Source of the DNA: Eutypella sp. D-1
Taxonomy: Eukaryota > Ascomycota > Sordariomycetes > Xylariales > Diatrypaceae
NCBI GenBank assembly: GCA_023313575.1
Contig: JAJTTP010000002.1
Coordinates: forward strand, 2,170,001 to 2,234,000
Length of the DNA: 64,000 nt
Reading direction: 5' to 3'
Under the pieces are notes generated by a model, which was not told where the DNA came from, ran no database searches, and was given only the letters and a program-made list of their open reading frames with translations. Every line of letters begins with the position of its first letter. Position 1 is the stretch's first letter. Made by a program: the position numbers and the translations under genes. Shown piece by piece: positions 10,517-23,391 of this stretch.

Positions 10517-13500
10517 GGGGATGGGAGGACGCCCATCTCGTTTTTATGATATCCAGACGGTGATTTGCATACCTCGGCAACCTGCCCTACGTATTCGTAC
10601 TGCTTTTTTAATATAGAAATGATACCCCCACCACCCTCAAAACCCCCCACGTTGCCGTGCTTCTTGTTTTGTCGGTGCTTCGAAGTAAGCTCACGTGCTC
10701 CCACTTCCAGGCGGCTTTTCCCTTTTTTGTTTTACGGGATGAACACGAATGATATAACTATTCGGCGGCCTCGTGACCGATCCTTTTATGTATTCGTGGG
10801 TAGGTAGATACCCGCAGATAGTAGTAGTAAATAGCCGCGGGCCACCACTAAAGTAAGTAAGTACTTGAGGTATTAGCTACTAATTAGGTCCATAGTTCAG
10901 GCATAGACCGTTATACTGGACCGATGACGAATATGACGTCAGGGTCGAACCACGTAGTAGTAGCAGTAGCAGCGAGAACCCGATAACAGCTGCTGAAGAA
11001 GAAAAAAAAAGGATGAGACGATGAATTCTTTTCGGCATTTATTAGGGGACACTCAGCTGATCAAATAAGCAGCTCTAGTTATTTCTATTTTCCAAAGACC
11101 TAGAGAGGTAGTTTATTCAGTGAAGCACATAATATCACAAAACCGACAGATTTGTAGTTGCATCGCTGAGGTTTCTGTCTGAAGAGGGGCGAGGGGGGGG
11201 GGGGTCCAAGGGGTGTGGCTGGAGGGCTCACTGACCCCTGGGACCTTTTTCGGCTGGGGTTGCTTGCCTTAACCTCTCTTGCTCGTCAAGCTCAAGTAAC
11301 ATATTATCATTGGCGAAGAGAGCATGCAGGAACTCGATTATAATCTACGCTGCTACCCCGGATTTGGACAAGGTAGCCTTTAAGAAAGAAGGGGAGGGGG
11401 GTGAAGCTCGAAGAGTGCCCAGGTGATACTATGAAGTACATTAACAACTAACACACTGTCAGACTGTCGTCATATTCAGACGGAGGGAGGGAGGCAAAGA
11501 GGGCCCGCTGGGAGGACTAGACTTAGATAATTAGCACTTCTTTCCATCGGCGGCTCTGGGCCCTGCAGCAGCAGCAGCACCACCACCACCACCACCGGCA
11601 GTTCGAACTTTTCTAGGTGCCCATTCCGTGCTGGTTCATGCCTAGGTTTGGCTGCTGGGGCTTTCTTCTCGGGTGACCGTGCATTCTGGGACGGCGGATT
11701 GTCTAAAAAGTACACTAACGGCCAAGCCACCACCCGGCGCGCCGCTTTCTTCTACCCTGTCCGATCGGTTCGGAGGGGGGGGGGGGGCTTGGGGGAGGGA
11801 GGCTCAATAAATAGAGTAAATGCTTTATCGATAATATGTTTATATATATGGGGTTAGGCTTGTGTTATATCGCCCGGCTGGCTCCGGAAACGTGTTTTGA
11901 ATCTGGGGATCTACCTGTGTGCTCTGAGAGGGGAGGTTCAGGTATTGTGTCATAAGTCGGGGTTCGGGTTGTATACGGAGTACAAAAACTACCTAGAGCT
12001 CTCTAGAGGCGATCCCGAGACGAAACTTGTCCAAAGCCAAGGTCAATTCAGCGTAGGGTTAGAGACCGGCACGTGCTGTCTACATATAAAATAGCTTATG
12101 TACTCATAAGTGGATTTACAAAGTTATTAGTAGACTTGTTCAACTTGATACTATATATGTATTCATACGGCGGATTACCTGGTATGGTGACCAATGGACT
12201 GCCTAGGTAGGAGTTGTCCACGGTTTCTACTCAACGCAAGTCAACTTTCCTAAGCTCCAGATGTCAGGCAGGCAGCCCCAAAAATGATATGGACTCATCT
12301 GTTCTATCAGTGTACATGTCCACGGGTATATATGAATCTATAATTGATGTACAAGTAGACAACTCCCCATTGATTAATACGAAGGATCGGCGTAACAGTA
12401 CATACTTGTAGTAGAATATCGAACTTGACTGGATGACAACATCTGACAGGTTACAATGTGTTCCCCCCCGTAGTAGCCCCGTTTCAAAAATATATAGGGG
12501 ATGCCGGGGCCCGTGGGGGAGGAGGGACAAGAGATGCAAAGATGTTATCTCGATTGCTCGATTCAAGTTACTTATTGCATACTATGTTAAATACATATAC
12601 ATACACCCGACATAGACAACATTTAAGATTGCGAACTCCTCCTTACTCTTACTCCCTTACTCCCTAACCTTTGCAGTACCAGCAGTACCAGCAGCACCAG
12701 CAGCCCCGGAGAAAAAAGGTGTCAAGGCCCGAGGGGGCTGAAAAAGGAAGGGGGAAACTCATATCCACTCGCTCGGTGTTATTGACTTGTTCGTCCTATA
12801 AGATCGACGCCTTTACCGGGTATCTGATCCCCTCTTGAATTCCCCTCTGATCCCCAGGGGTGTGGACCCCTGGTTTTTTGGTATTTCCTTTTCGGGTGGT
12901 AATTGCCCCCACTCGAGTCCCCACTTACACCTTACAGCACATTTAGCGCAGCGCCCGCCTTGCTTGCCAAGACCACAGGCCTCAAGCCCCGACTGGCCGA
13001 CCGACTGCACGGCAGGGCAAGGGGTACGTAACTTCGACCCTCGACCGACTCTACCAATTGGATCTCGAATTCTCGAAGTAAAAGAAAAAAGAAAGGAAAA
13101 AAGAAACGGTCAAATGGCAGACGGGCCAGTCACCTTTTCCCAACCTTTTCTGTAATCTTTTACCTTTTTTTCTCTTTTCTTTTTTAGTACCCTCCCTCTT
13201 TTTTCTTTTTTTTTTTTTTTTCATCTTGAACTTGACGTCGTTAGTGTAACCTAGGCCAACCCTTTTCCAGCCCTTTCGTATATTTCTTTCCCCGCTATTT
13301 CCCAACTGGGCATTCAAGTATCGCTTGGTGTCGTCAGTGCTTGCCCAGGTCCTGGGCTACGTAGGTAGTAGTTGGGCCCTGTGGAGGACCCTGCATTGGC
13401 ATGTCATTAGTGCACGCATATGCCGGGCAGGTATGCAGACTGGCACTGGTAGCAGCAGCCCTGAAGGACAGGGCAGAACGAATCTCCTCCCAGGGCTTGT

Positions 13501-14729
13501 TCAACTGAGGCTTGCTTCTTTTCATCGGTCGGATGAGATAGTGGAGGGGAGAGTCCCAAAAAAAGCCACCAAAAACTAAATGAAAAAAGTCTCTAGCACG
13601 GAGACGGAAAAAAAGAGTGAAGACATTCATTACATTCTTTACCATACATTCCAATATTTTGAGTCTACCGATTAAGGGTTTAGTTAACTGCCCAGAGTAG
13701 TCTCAAGTTCCAAGTTATTAGCACTTGAATCAATAATTATCGGCCGAAGCCTTCTGTGCCTGTTCTGCATTGTATTGTACCCAAGACTTCAGAAACTTCT
13801 ATTATCTTACTTGATTCGTTCGTATTTACGAAACTTCATGAAAAGTATTCTCGAGGGATCTTAGAACCAAAGACTCGAGACCCAGGACCCTTAAAAATAT
13901 TCCCTCTTTTTCTTCTTCTTTGCCTTCGTCCTCACCTCAACCTCCTGACCGCCTTCATTGATTATCTACCATACTTGAGTAACCTACCCTCTACGTAGGT
14001 GGCAGTAATTCACGATCATGATCACGACATGGCCGCATAGAAACATCACACTACGCCAATAATTACTATGTACTCGTAGGACATAACTCAGGTAAGTCGG
14101 GGAAAAACTTGTCAAGTATTGTACACCCTCCCTAGGTTTTTGGCTTCATGTGGTATCCCATGGATAGCAAGAAGCATAATAAGCCCCGATAGTAAAAAGA
14201 ATACTACGGAGTACTGAACACTTATGCCAACATGCCACTCACCTTAAGATACGCCCTGGGGATACACCACATGCACACCCAGGTCTGTGGACGGGCTGGC
14301 CGGGTTATTTTCGAACCGTCCGTTCTGACGTACATCGTACTAGGGATATACTAGGGGACTTGGGACTTGAACTACCAGACTACCTACCTACTAGGTAGGC
14401 AAGTAGGGTACTATCTAGTATCTATCTATTATCTACTCTACTTATCTACCATAGATAATAGGATAGTAGAGTAGAGTGGTAGGTAGGTAGGGTCCAGTCT
14501 GCCACCTACCTACACAACCACCAACCAATCGAGCCTTGCTTTGCACCTTGCTCTTCTTGCTTTTCACACTATACACAGGTATCTACCTACCCAGGTAATC
14601 CTCCTTCTTCTGGTCTGGTCTTTTTATTTTTCTTCCTTTCTTTCCTTCTCTATAATACATATCAGAGATATTTCAAAAGCTTTCCACTAGCGTTAGCCAT
14701 ATTTATATCCATAACCGTATTCAACGCAT
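10517..14729. other. Gene-poor spacer, 4.2 kb, with palindrome-rich segment
   Basis: No supportable coding sequence between the Wss1-like gene and the histidine kinase uORF. Visible are CAG/CAC trinucleotide runs near 11568-11595, G runs near 11190 and 11775, long T/pyrimidine tracts near 13190-13220, and a palindrome-rich stretch near 14375-14605. The last kilobase or so is probably promoter and leader of the kinase gene. Confidence 0.5.
14375..14605. repeat. Palindrome-rich TAGGTAGG/CTACCTAC segment
   Basis: Dense overlapping inverted repeats built from CTACCTAC and GTAGGTAG, with a larger imperfect dyad in which CTATCTATTATCTACTCTAC faces ATAGATAATAGGATAGTAGA. It lies about 190-410 bp upstream of the histidine kinase start and could fold as a hairpin. 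Confidence 0.65.
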
Positions 14730-14792
14730 ATGACTCCTCCACCGATTGCCGTTCCCCTCTCCTCGGCAGTGCCATCCCGGTTGGCGTCATGA
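14730..14792 (+). promoter_or_regulatory. Upstream ORF whose stop overlaps the kinase start (ATGA)
   Basis: A 20-codon ATG-initiated frame (MTPPPIAV..) that ends with TGA sharing three bases with the kinase ATG at 14789, giving an ATGA overlap. If the transcript starts upstream of 14730, the scanning ribosome meets this ATG first and would need leaky scanning, or termination and reinitiation, to translate the kinase. The leader extent is unknown. Confidence 0.5.
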
Positions 14793-17700
14793 CACCTCAC
14801 GGCCATACTCTCAGTCATGTTCCGCCGCCCCCAACTCTCGAGACTGTGAATCCCGAAATTGTTGTAGGTCAGCCGCAGCCGCCTCTGCAACCACAACCGT
14901 CTCTGCAACCGCAACTGCAACCGCAACCACAGCTACAACCGCAGCCACAACTACAAGCCCAGGCCCTACCCCAGGCACAACTCCAGGCACAACCCCAGGT
15001 ACAAGAGGAACACAACCAGCAGCAATCCAAGGAAAACATGACATGGCTGCTCCCAACTCAGCCTGCCGGTAGCGAACATATCAGACACGCACGGCACCAC
15101 ACCGTTGGCGGAGCCCCGTCTGGCAATGACTTCTCCATTCCTTTTCTCGGCGACGCCACCTGCGTCTCAACTGATACGTCGAATACACCCACAACCGGAA
15201 ATAAACCCGACTCCCCAGGCCCTTTTCGGTTACCCATGCCTATGCTATCCCCGGGTCAGCTCGCCTTCACCGCAATGCAGTTCTTACCAGTACCGGTCTT
15301 GGTGCTTAACAACTTCAAGACCGTCGTATTAGCAAACGATGCCATGGGGAGAATGTTGGGCTTGACCGCTGAAGGCTCCCACCATAACCAGCTGGATGAT
15401 GGCTTGAGCGTCTCAGACAAGCTGCGTGGCCAGACCTTAGCCCAGGTTGGTGTCGACATGATCCAGGATGGTAGGCCAGTATGGATATCCTGGGACTCTT
15501 TTTTTGCCGAACTTCTCGACGAAGTGGGCGCTAAGAAAACAGCCGATGCGAACCAGGACGCCAAACACAACGCCAATCCCGACCATGGTGATGCCAACCA
15601 CACCAACCACACATCGAACACTGCGGGCGGGCCGATGCCCGCACCGGCCTCGGATTCCGCCGTTGATGTCGTGGTCATGTCCCGTGGGGCTGATAGAACA
15701 AACATACCAAGTTCGAAGTCGTCCGATTATCAGACGTCCGCAAAAATGATAATCACTATTTGGGAGATTGAAGAGCACCAAATCTACTATACTCTGACCT
15801 TCACCAATGCCGAATCCTCTGCTCCTCGCTTGCCTGGCCCCCGGATATCCGTTGCTCGTGCGGCAACCCTCGATGCCGCCGATCGCAAAACCATTGCCCG
15901 CTCGAACCCGCCATCGGTATGCTCTAGCCAGTGTTCCGCTTCACCAGGTCTTGCTCTCAGCCCTGCCGCCGTCTCCATCTCCTCTAGCCCATTTCCGCCT
16001 ATGGGCCCTCCCTCTCGGCTGATCCAATCAAACACTCCATCGTCACTCCAAAAGATGACTATCATAAAGGACGCACTCCTAGACACCACCGAGATGCCTA
16101 TCGTAGCCATGTGGAGGGACCGTAGTGCACCCGTAATGAACAGCGCCGCGCGGAAACTTTTCAAGAATGCGAACGGTACCGAGATACTCGATGGGCATGA
16201 TTTTATGGATGCTTGGGAAGTGTGGGACGAGAAGTTCAGTAGGAAATTCGAGCCATCCGAATTCCCCATGGCGGTCCTCCTGAGGGATCAAAAACCGTTT
16301 TCAGGTGTCAGGGTCGGCGTTGTTTGTCGAGGCTCGAACACACGGGTCGTCTACGATGTTCTCGGAGAGACGATCGCGGACGAGGAAACCGGCGAGTTTG
16401 TTGCGGGGGTGATAACGTGCCGCGACGTGACCCATATGGCGCAGGAGATCAAACAGATCAAAGAGGAGGATGATGAGAGGTTCAGGTTGATCTGTGATAC
16501 CATGCCGCAGATGGTGTGGACGACAGCCCCTGACGGTGCACACGACTTCTTTAACAATCGTTGGTACGACTACACTGGCCTGTCGCCAGAGGAGTCATTG
16601 GGCTGGGGCTGGAGGAAAATGTTCCACCCGGATGATATACCGGAAAGCGACCGAAAATGGAGGCACTGCTTGGTAACCGGGGACCCCTATGCAACCGAAT
16701 ACCGCTGCCTCAGTAAAGCGGGCGAATGGCGATGGATGCTTGGGCGGGCACTTCCTCTCAGGAATAAGCGAACTGGCAAGATAGAGAGGTGGTTTGGCAC
16801 CTGCACCGACGTACACGAATCCATGGGCGCAAAGATGGACGCGAAACGGACCAGGGATGAGCTCCAACAGGTGCTTAGACATGCGCAGACGACAATATTC
16901 TCCGTCGACCGAGAGCACAAGGTGACTATGATGGAGGGAGCTTTGACGTCGGAGGGAGATCAAGACGGTAGCTCCGAGGATATATATGACGACCTGCGAC
17001 GCTTTATAGGTCAGGATGTCGACGAGGTCTTCAAGGAGTTGCATCCCGTGCTGCAGCAGGGGCAGATAGAGAGCTTTCTGAATCCCATGAAACAGCTACT
17101 CTTCGGCAAACGGCCAGAGGGTATTGTTGTGGAGCACGAACTAAGTGAGTGCTGTTCCTACTTAACGAAGGCAAGACATCGTCAGAACTAACCAGGGCGT
17201 AGATGACCGCTTCTTCCGTACCAGGTTCCTCCCCATGCTGGAGGAGAAATCATTGAAAACGCAAACGACATCGCCGGAAGTCATCGGAGCTATCGGGATC
17301 ATCATGGATGTTTCTGAACTGAAGGCAAAGGAAATGGACCTGAAGGAGAAGGTGAAGGAAAAGAGGCAACTGGTGGCCAATGAGGCGGCAGCGAAGGAGG
17401 CTAGCCGTTTGAAGAGCCAGTTTCTCGCAAACGTAAGTGTGCAGCCACACTCAATAATGTTACTTGTGCTAATTCGCGAAGATGTCTCATGAGATCCGAA
17501 CCCCGATCACCGGAGTCATCGGTATGGCCGAACTACTTACCGACTTACCACTGGAAGAAGAAGCACGAGAGTATGCCGAGAACATCATACGATCGGCGAA
17601 CGCGCTCCTGACGGTCATCAACGATATATTGGACTTCTCCAAAGTTGAGTCCGGAAGACTCGATATTGAGGAGGTCCAATTCTCACTGTCGGTGGTGGTA

Positions 17701-19335
17701 CAGGACGTTTCGAAGATGTTGAGCTTCGCAGCTCAGAGGAAGAACCTGGCATTCCGGGCTGATTCATCCCCTGATATCGAAGATGGCCTCGTCGTCCTCG
17801 GGGACCCCGGCCGTGTACGGCAGATTATCACTAACCTACTAACCAACAGCATCAAATTCACCACGAGCGGCCATGTTAACTTTTCGGTGTACAAGGAAAA
17901 GGAGACCGGCGATACCATCGAGATCAAATTCGTAGTAGAGGATACGGGCATTGGCATCGAGGAGGATGTGCTCAAGCGGTTGTTTCAACCTTTCAGCCAG
18001 GGAGACCCATCGACGGCTCGGAAGTATGGGGGGACAGGACTCGGGCTCACAATATCGAAGAACCTGCTTGACCTAATGAATGGGAAGATCGAGCTGAAGT
18101 CTACGACTGGGTGTGGTACGACCGCGACGTTTTGGATTCCGTTCCATAAGCCGCAGGCGCCACAGTCCGCCCCACTCAATGAAAACGGCCGCCTTCCCGA
18201 CCGTCTTCAGTCCGATCTGAGCGTCTCTTGCCAGAGTTCCGAGCTCGAAATCGCTATCGGAACACCGCCGGCGGAGATGCTCAAGGCGTCCACGGATAGG
18301 TTACGCCCGCCACGATCCGGGAAATCAGTCGGCGTTTCCCCTCAGTCGTCATTCGAGACGGATGAATTCCCTCTATCTGAGCGAGCTAAGCTCCACATCC
18401 TCGTAGTGGAGGACAAGTAAGTTGTTCATAGTCCAAGGTAGGGGTGCTTAATGTATTGATCTTCTTGCAGTGCTATCAACCAGCAGATCGCCACCAAAAC
18501 CATCAAGAAGCTCGGGTTCAACGTCTCTGCCGTATGGAATGGGCGGGAGGCGCTCGAATACCTGGACTCTTGCCGTGAGGGCAAGTCAGTCAGGCCGTCC
18601 ATTCTGCTGATGGACGTGCAAATGCCCGAACTCGATGGTGCGCAGTGCACGCACATATTACGACATCATATGCCGTACAAGTCCTATATGAGTGACGTTC
18701 CGATATTAGCCATGACGGCTTCGGCTATTCAAGGCGATAGGGAGAAGTGCAAGAAGGCAGGCATGGACGATTACTTGGCTAAACCCGTCAAGGGCAAGAT
18801 ACTGGAGAAGATGCTAGTGAGGTGGTGCAAGGAACGTCGGCCGCCGCTGGCACCGGGCACCGAGTCCACGGACATCTCGGCCTCATCCTGTTCTGAATCC
18901 GCCGAGCGATGTTCAAGTTCCGAGAGGCCGGTTTTCGGCGTCGACGACACCGCGACCGAGACACCGGAAGGGCCCTCGAGCTCGGACCACGGCGGGGGTC
19001 AGACCCCCGAGGAGCAGCGACTAAACCTGCCGACGCCGAAGCCGCTGACGAGGAACTGCTCGCACGACAAGAACACGTTTCCGCCTTCCTACTCCCAGTC
19101 CACGCGGGAGCTCGACTCGAACGAACTGGCCATCCAACTCCGCGACGACAAGCTCATGGACGCCGCCGAGAGCAACGTCGTCGTGAAGCCCACCTCCGCC
19201 CCTTTCCACCATCCACAACAGCAGCAGCCCGAGGGCGATGAGCTGACCGAGGAGAACGTCGAGAAGCTAGAGAAGGTGAGGCCCAGGGAGAGCTATACAA
19301 GGGAGGTGGCCGATGATGCTTTGGGCGAAGGCTAG
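14789..19335 (+). CDS. Hybrid histidine kinase with multiple PAS domains
   Basis: Exons 14789..17144, 17203..17432, 17482..18416 and 18471..19335, 1461 residues. A two-component phosphorelay sensor likely to signal through an HPt protein. Order: Pro/Gln-rich repeat (27-75); PAS-like segments near 158-345, 422-545 and 565-690 (the last has the clear DTMPQMVWTT and FHPDD/EYRCL core) and a weaker one near 690-760; a coiled linker; HisKA with SHEIRTPITG, His865; HATPase with NLLTNSIKFT, EDTGIGIEE and GGTGLGLTISKNL; and a receiver with VVEDNAIN, LLMDVQMPELDG (Asp1222), a TAS switch and the K of YLAKPVKG. All three introns are short (58, 49 and 54 bp) with good consensus, and the joins restore HELNDRFF, FLANMSHEI and VVEDNAINQ. 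All catalytic residues are present. The tail beyond about 1300 is disordered. No membrane segment is evident, so it is probably cytosolic. A 20-codon uORF precedes it. Confidence 0.95.
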
Positions 19336-20970
19336 GGTGGAGAGTAAAGGGACGAACGGACTTGCCTGCGGGCATTCTTTTTTTCAAACTTGTTGGGCAT
19401 GGCATAACCCCTTCCTGCTTTTTCGTTGGCCCCTTGGGATTGGAACGGGCGCTTCTGGGCAGCCCCACTCCCCCCTTTCTGTCTTGATTTTTTTATTGAA
19501 TTCTTAACCCTTTTTCTTTTCTTTTCTTTTCTTTTCTTTTCGAGGGTGGTCAACTGGAAGCGCGCATGCATGCAATGACTTTTTACATCATTTGGCGGGG
19601 CTATTTCTTTCACTTCTCGATATCTGACTTTGGACTTTTTGGTTTCATGGCGGCGGGGGGTTTTCAACCTATGATGATCACGGGATACTCTGTGTTTTCT
19701 TCTTTTCTTCTTTCGACTGGGCATCACTCCTTGTGTGTTATCTGCTCTGTCTGGTGACTGGTGAGGGGGTGGGAGGGGCGTTGGGTGGCAGAAAAAGAGG
19801 GAGATATAGGAAGGGGCGGAAGGGTTGGTTGAATAAAGGTAGTCGATTGTTCTAGCTTGGTATTACCTCTGAGGTTTTTTTCCCCTCCCCTCTTCATTTT
19901 GCTTTCTTTTCCTCCTTGCTATCCGGCATGCATGTGTTTGGGACTGGAAAAATTAGCGGTTCTTGCGTTGGCTTTTTCTTTCTTTCCTTCTTCTCAGCTC
20001 TCATTTTAACACCACCGTCATGATCATTGCCATCATTGCCTAAAATGAAGAGGGATAAGGGTAGGATTTGGGTTTTCTGGCCGGAGGGCGACAGGAGGAG
20101 GGAAACTTTTGAGAGAATGGGATGCGAGGTTTGTCGTCATCGTATCTGGGATGGGCATTTCTGGGAAGAACAGGGAAGGGGGAAGCGCGCAAAAAGAGAT
20201 AAGACACGCATAACACCGAAAAGTTCAAGGCAAGGAACGGAAAGAAAGGGGGAGAAGAAAAAAAAAGAAAAATGGAAGGGAGAAGAAGAAAGGTAAAAGA
20301 GAAATACTATTGCGTTGCATAGGTGCGTGTGGATGAATGTGGATGAATGAGTGGTAGGGGTGGTTTGAGTGTTCGGTATATATATATAAGCGCACGCATA
20401 CACGTAGCTATCTATCTATCTATCCATCCAACAACCGATCAATCAACAACCTATTTTCTTGTGCATCTATGTACTACCTAATCTCGCATAGGGCATCGAG
20501 GAGGACATATGACGGACAAAACTGTGTGTCTTTCTCTCATGAACAAGTGAGGCCTTTTTCTCCTCTCCTTACGAAGTACCCATATTCATTTTTTTCACTG
20601 ACTCTAAAATATCGTAATATGCTGTTGTAATTATTCCATAACCACTGGAGCCCACCCCAACCCGTCCGTAAGGTTAAGCTTAATTAGAAAAGAGCCAGTC
20701 CGGGCCGTCCCCCCACCCCGCATACGGAAATCTCCCGGTCGGGTGTGGGTCGACCTACCTCAATCCATACCCGACACTCTAGGTATTTATTTCTTTCCGC
20801 CTATAGTGTCTGAAGTACCTGAGATAAAAAAGACATCACAGCAATTCCAACGCTGCGTATTAAATCACGAAACATTGATATTCCCCCACCTCATTCTAAC
20901 ATTGCGAGATAACTTTAGCAAAAGTCGCGAGAGAAAGAGAGAGACCAACTATGATAAATCGAACCGATCA
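19336..20970. other. Intergenic, 3' of the kinase and leader of LigD-PE gene
   Basis: 1.6 kb without a supportable gene. It contains a CTTTT microsatellite (19511-19541), purine-rich A/G tracts near 20240-20300 and a short TATATA run near 20378. Frames here encode only biased Lys/Arg- or Phe-rich strings. Confidence 0.5.
19511..19541. repeat. (CTTTT)n microsatellite
   Basis: About six tandem copies of a CTTTT pentamer, 3' of the histidine kinase, probably in or near its 3' UTR. Confidence 0.9.
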
Positions 20971-22660
20971 ATGATGGCGGCGAAGCGGGGCCCCGGTCCC
21001 GAGTTGATCCCGAACCCGTTCATCAAGAAGCGAAATCTAGCATGGCGTATCGAGGCGCTCACCTCCTCCCCCGCCGCCGGCTCCTCTTCTGCTACATCCG
21101 GGGACCCCAACCCTACCCCGGCCTCCGCGGAGGATGCCAGCGCCGCCGCGGAAGACGGGCCGGATGCAACGGCGGCGGCGGCGGCGATGGGAGGCACGGC
21201 TGCGGTCGAGGCGGGCGGGGTGCAAATCGACGACCATCTGGAGTACTTTAGTGGGGTTCTGAGCAGGGCGGCGGCGGCGTCATCGCAGAGACCAGACACC
21301 GCCACGCCGCTCCCGCTCCCGCTCCTCCCAATCCCGCGCTACAGGGCACTGTACGCGGCAAGCGCCGGCAGCGCCCGCGGCGCCCACTTCGTCGTGCACC
21401 AGCACGACCACCCCGTCGCGGGCACGCACTACGATTTGAGGCTGCAGATCAACGAGACGAGCAGTGTATCCTGGGCGATAAGTGAGCATCCCCCCCCTTC
21501 CCCCCCTTTCCCCCCGGGCCCCTTTCTGGTGATGGATTGCGGAAGAAGGGCCGAGTGACGAAGGGAAGGATTTTGCATCTGCATCTGCGCCGTTTGTTTG
21601 GTTGGTTGACTTTGCTGGCTGACGATGGAAATAAAACCCCCGCCCAGTGTACGGTCTGCCGGGCGACCCGAATAGCAGGCGCCTGAACCGCAATGCTACG
21701 GAGACGAGGGTGCATTGCTTGTGGGTGAGTTTTCCCCGACAGGAGCGCGCGCATACCCTCTCTCCCTCTTACTGGCGAGCCACTGGCTAGCTAGCTTGGG
21801 GGGGGGGGGGCTTTTGAAATACTTGCTGTGCTATACATACATCATAACTTGATAAAAGTCTAACCCTCAACGCCCATCATCGCGCATGTGATATGCCACA
21901 GAACCACCTCATAGAAACAGCCTCGACATCCACAGGCTCGCTCCTGATCTGGGACACGGGGACGTACGTGATACTCCCTTCGGAGGAGGAGCCGCAGTCC
22001 AGCACCGGTGCTACCACCCCAACCTCCTCCCTCTCGGGTGCAGAGCAGGAAGAAGAAGAAGAATCAACACCCACAGAACAAGCAAAACTCCACCGCGCCT
22101 TCCAAACCCGCAAAATCCGCCTCCGCCTCCGCGGCGCCCGCCTCCCGGACCCGTACGTCCTAAACCTGCGCCTGCCGCGCGCCGAGGACCGTCGTGCGGC
22201 GCCGCCCGCTAAGAAGCGGGGCAGGCGGACCGCTGGCCCTGCCCCTGCCCCCGTCTCTTCGGATTCGGAAGGGGACGAAACGGCCGAGCAAGAGGCGGAG
22301 GCGGAGACAGTAAGAGCCACGAACGCGTATCCCGGCGCCGAGAACTCCATCGGCAGCGTGTATCAGCGGCGGTGGTACGCGTCGCTGGACCGGGCGGCGT
22401 GCGGGTTCATCAGGAGGCGTGCGGGCGGGGGCGGGGGCAGGGGGGTTATCTGGGAGCCCGTTTCTGCCCCGGGAGAGGGGGAAGGTGGTGCGGGGAAGGG
22501 GAAGGGGGAGGGGGAGGGGAGGTTGGCTTTCCCCTTCTACGTGCGCGGCGTCACGGCCGAACGCAGCGTCGTTACGGGTCGCCTGGGCGCCGATGTGCTT
22601 GCGGATGAGGGCGTTAAGGGTTTTGTTGGGCGGAGGGGTTGGCGGCCGGTTCTGGATTGA
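20971..22660 (+). CDS. Stand-alone LigD-type 3'-phosphoesterase domain protein
   Basis: Exons 20971..21481, 21648..21724 and 21902..22660, 448 residues. Bacterial LigD PE domains trim 3'-phosphate and 3'-ribonucleotide ends during end joining; here the domain stands alone without ligase or polymerase modules. Seen: Ala-rich leader (30-85), then DHLEYFSGVL and the core HFVVHQHDHPVAGTHYDLRL with His145, His153, Asp155 and Arg157 in the PE pattern; SWAIMYGLPGDPNS across the first join; TETRVHCLWNHL across the second; SLLIWDTGTYVILP; and RAFQTRKIRLRLRGARLPDP, matching the end of a PE fold. An acidic/Glu-rich insert (EQEEEEESTPTEQ) and a Gly/Glu-rich loop interrupt the C-terminal half. Both introns have clear gtgag donors and are C/G-rich. 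The open frame extends upstream but has no ATG before 20971. The end has the expected family residues; biological role in fungi unknown. Confidence 0.85.
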
Positions 22661-23391
22661 TGAATAAGAGGTTTCTCTGCTCTCGTGATAATGGATCCAG
22701 TGCCTAACTAACAACTACGCATATGTCTACGGGGCAGAGGTCTTAGTTTATAATCCATCCCCATTGCTACTACCCCCCGGGGCAGACATTCCGAGACGGG
22801 AGATGAAACGAATGGAACAGTGTATGGATGCCATGATCTACTTACTCAATGAGTATGTATGCTAGGTAAGTTCGAAAAAAAAAAACCAACGGATCAAAAA
22901 GAACCACAACGGGGAAATCCAAAGCACCATGATAATAGGCACGCCATGCCCTAACCCTCCCCCCCCCCCCTAAACGATGTTGAAAATGCATCTCGGGATT
23001 CGAATCCCTCACTCCCTCTCTCTCCCCCTTTGAAACGCCTCGCCAAGACACACACACACACGTCCCGATCTCTCGTCTTTCTTTCTTTCCCCTGCCTCAT
23101 CGTCGACCTTAGGCTTTCGTTTCCAACCCAAGGCAAGTTGCGTCGTTCAGATTGTGTCGTCCGTCTATCGCCCCTACTTCTTCTTTTCTCCTAAACCAAG
23201 CAGAGCCCTCCGGCCGTCCGCGCATCATCAATCATCCGTAATCGTCACTTCTTGCGCACCTAAACGCACCACGACCAAGACCGCAACCCTCCCATTTCCA
23301 TATTTTGTCTTCTTCCCCATTGCGCCATTACTCCACCATCTCTCCCCCCCCCCCCCTCCGTCCCCCAACATCCCCCACCCCCACCTCCGGA
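22661..23391. other. Convergent intergenic region
   Basis: 731 bp between the ends of the LigD-PE (+) and zinc-ribbon (-) genes. It carries C runs (near 22960 and 23346), an A9 run near 22877 and a short CA repeat. No coding exon or tRNA seen; the palindrome gggattcgaatccc near 22995 is not a tRNA T-arm. Confidence 0.5.

Noticed and set aside
20027..20296. Lys/Arg-rich 89-codon frame
   Set aside because: Coded by purine-tract DNA in the kinase-LigD spacer; composition explains it.
22988..23012. tRNA-like B box (gggattcgaatccc)
   Set aside because: The stem and loop lengths do not fit a T-arm, and no A box or acceptor stem lies around it.
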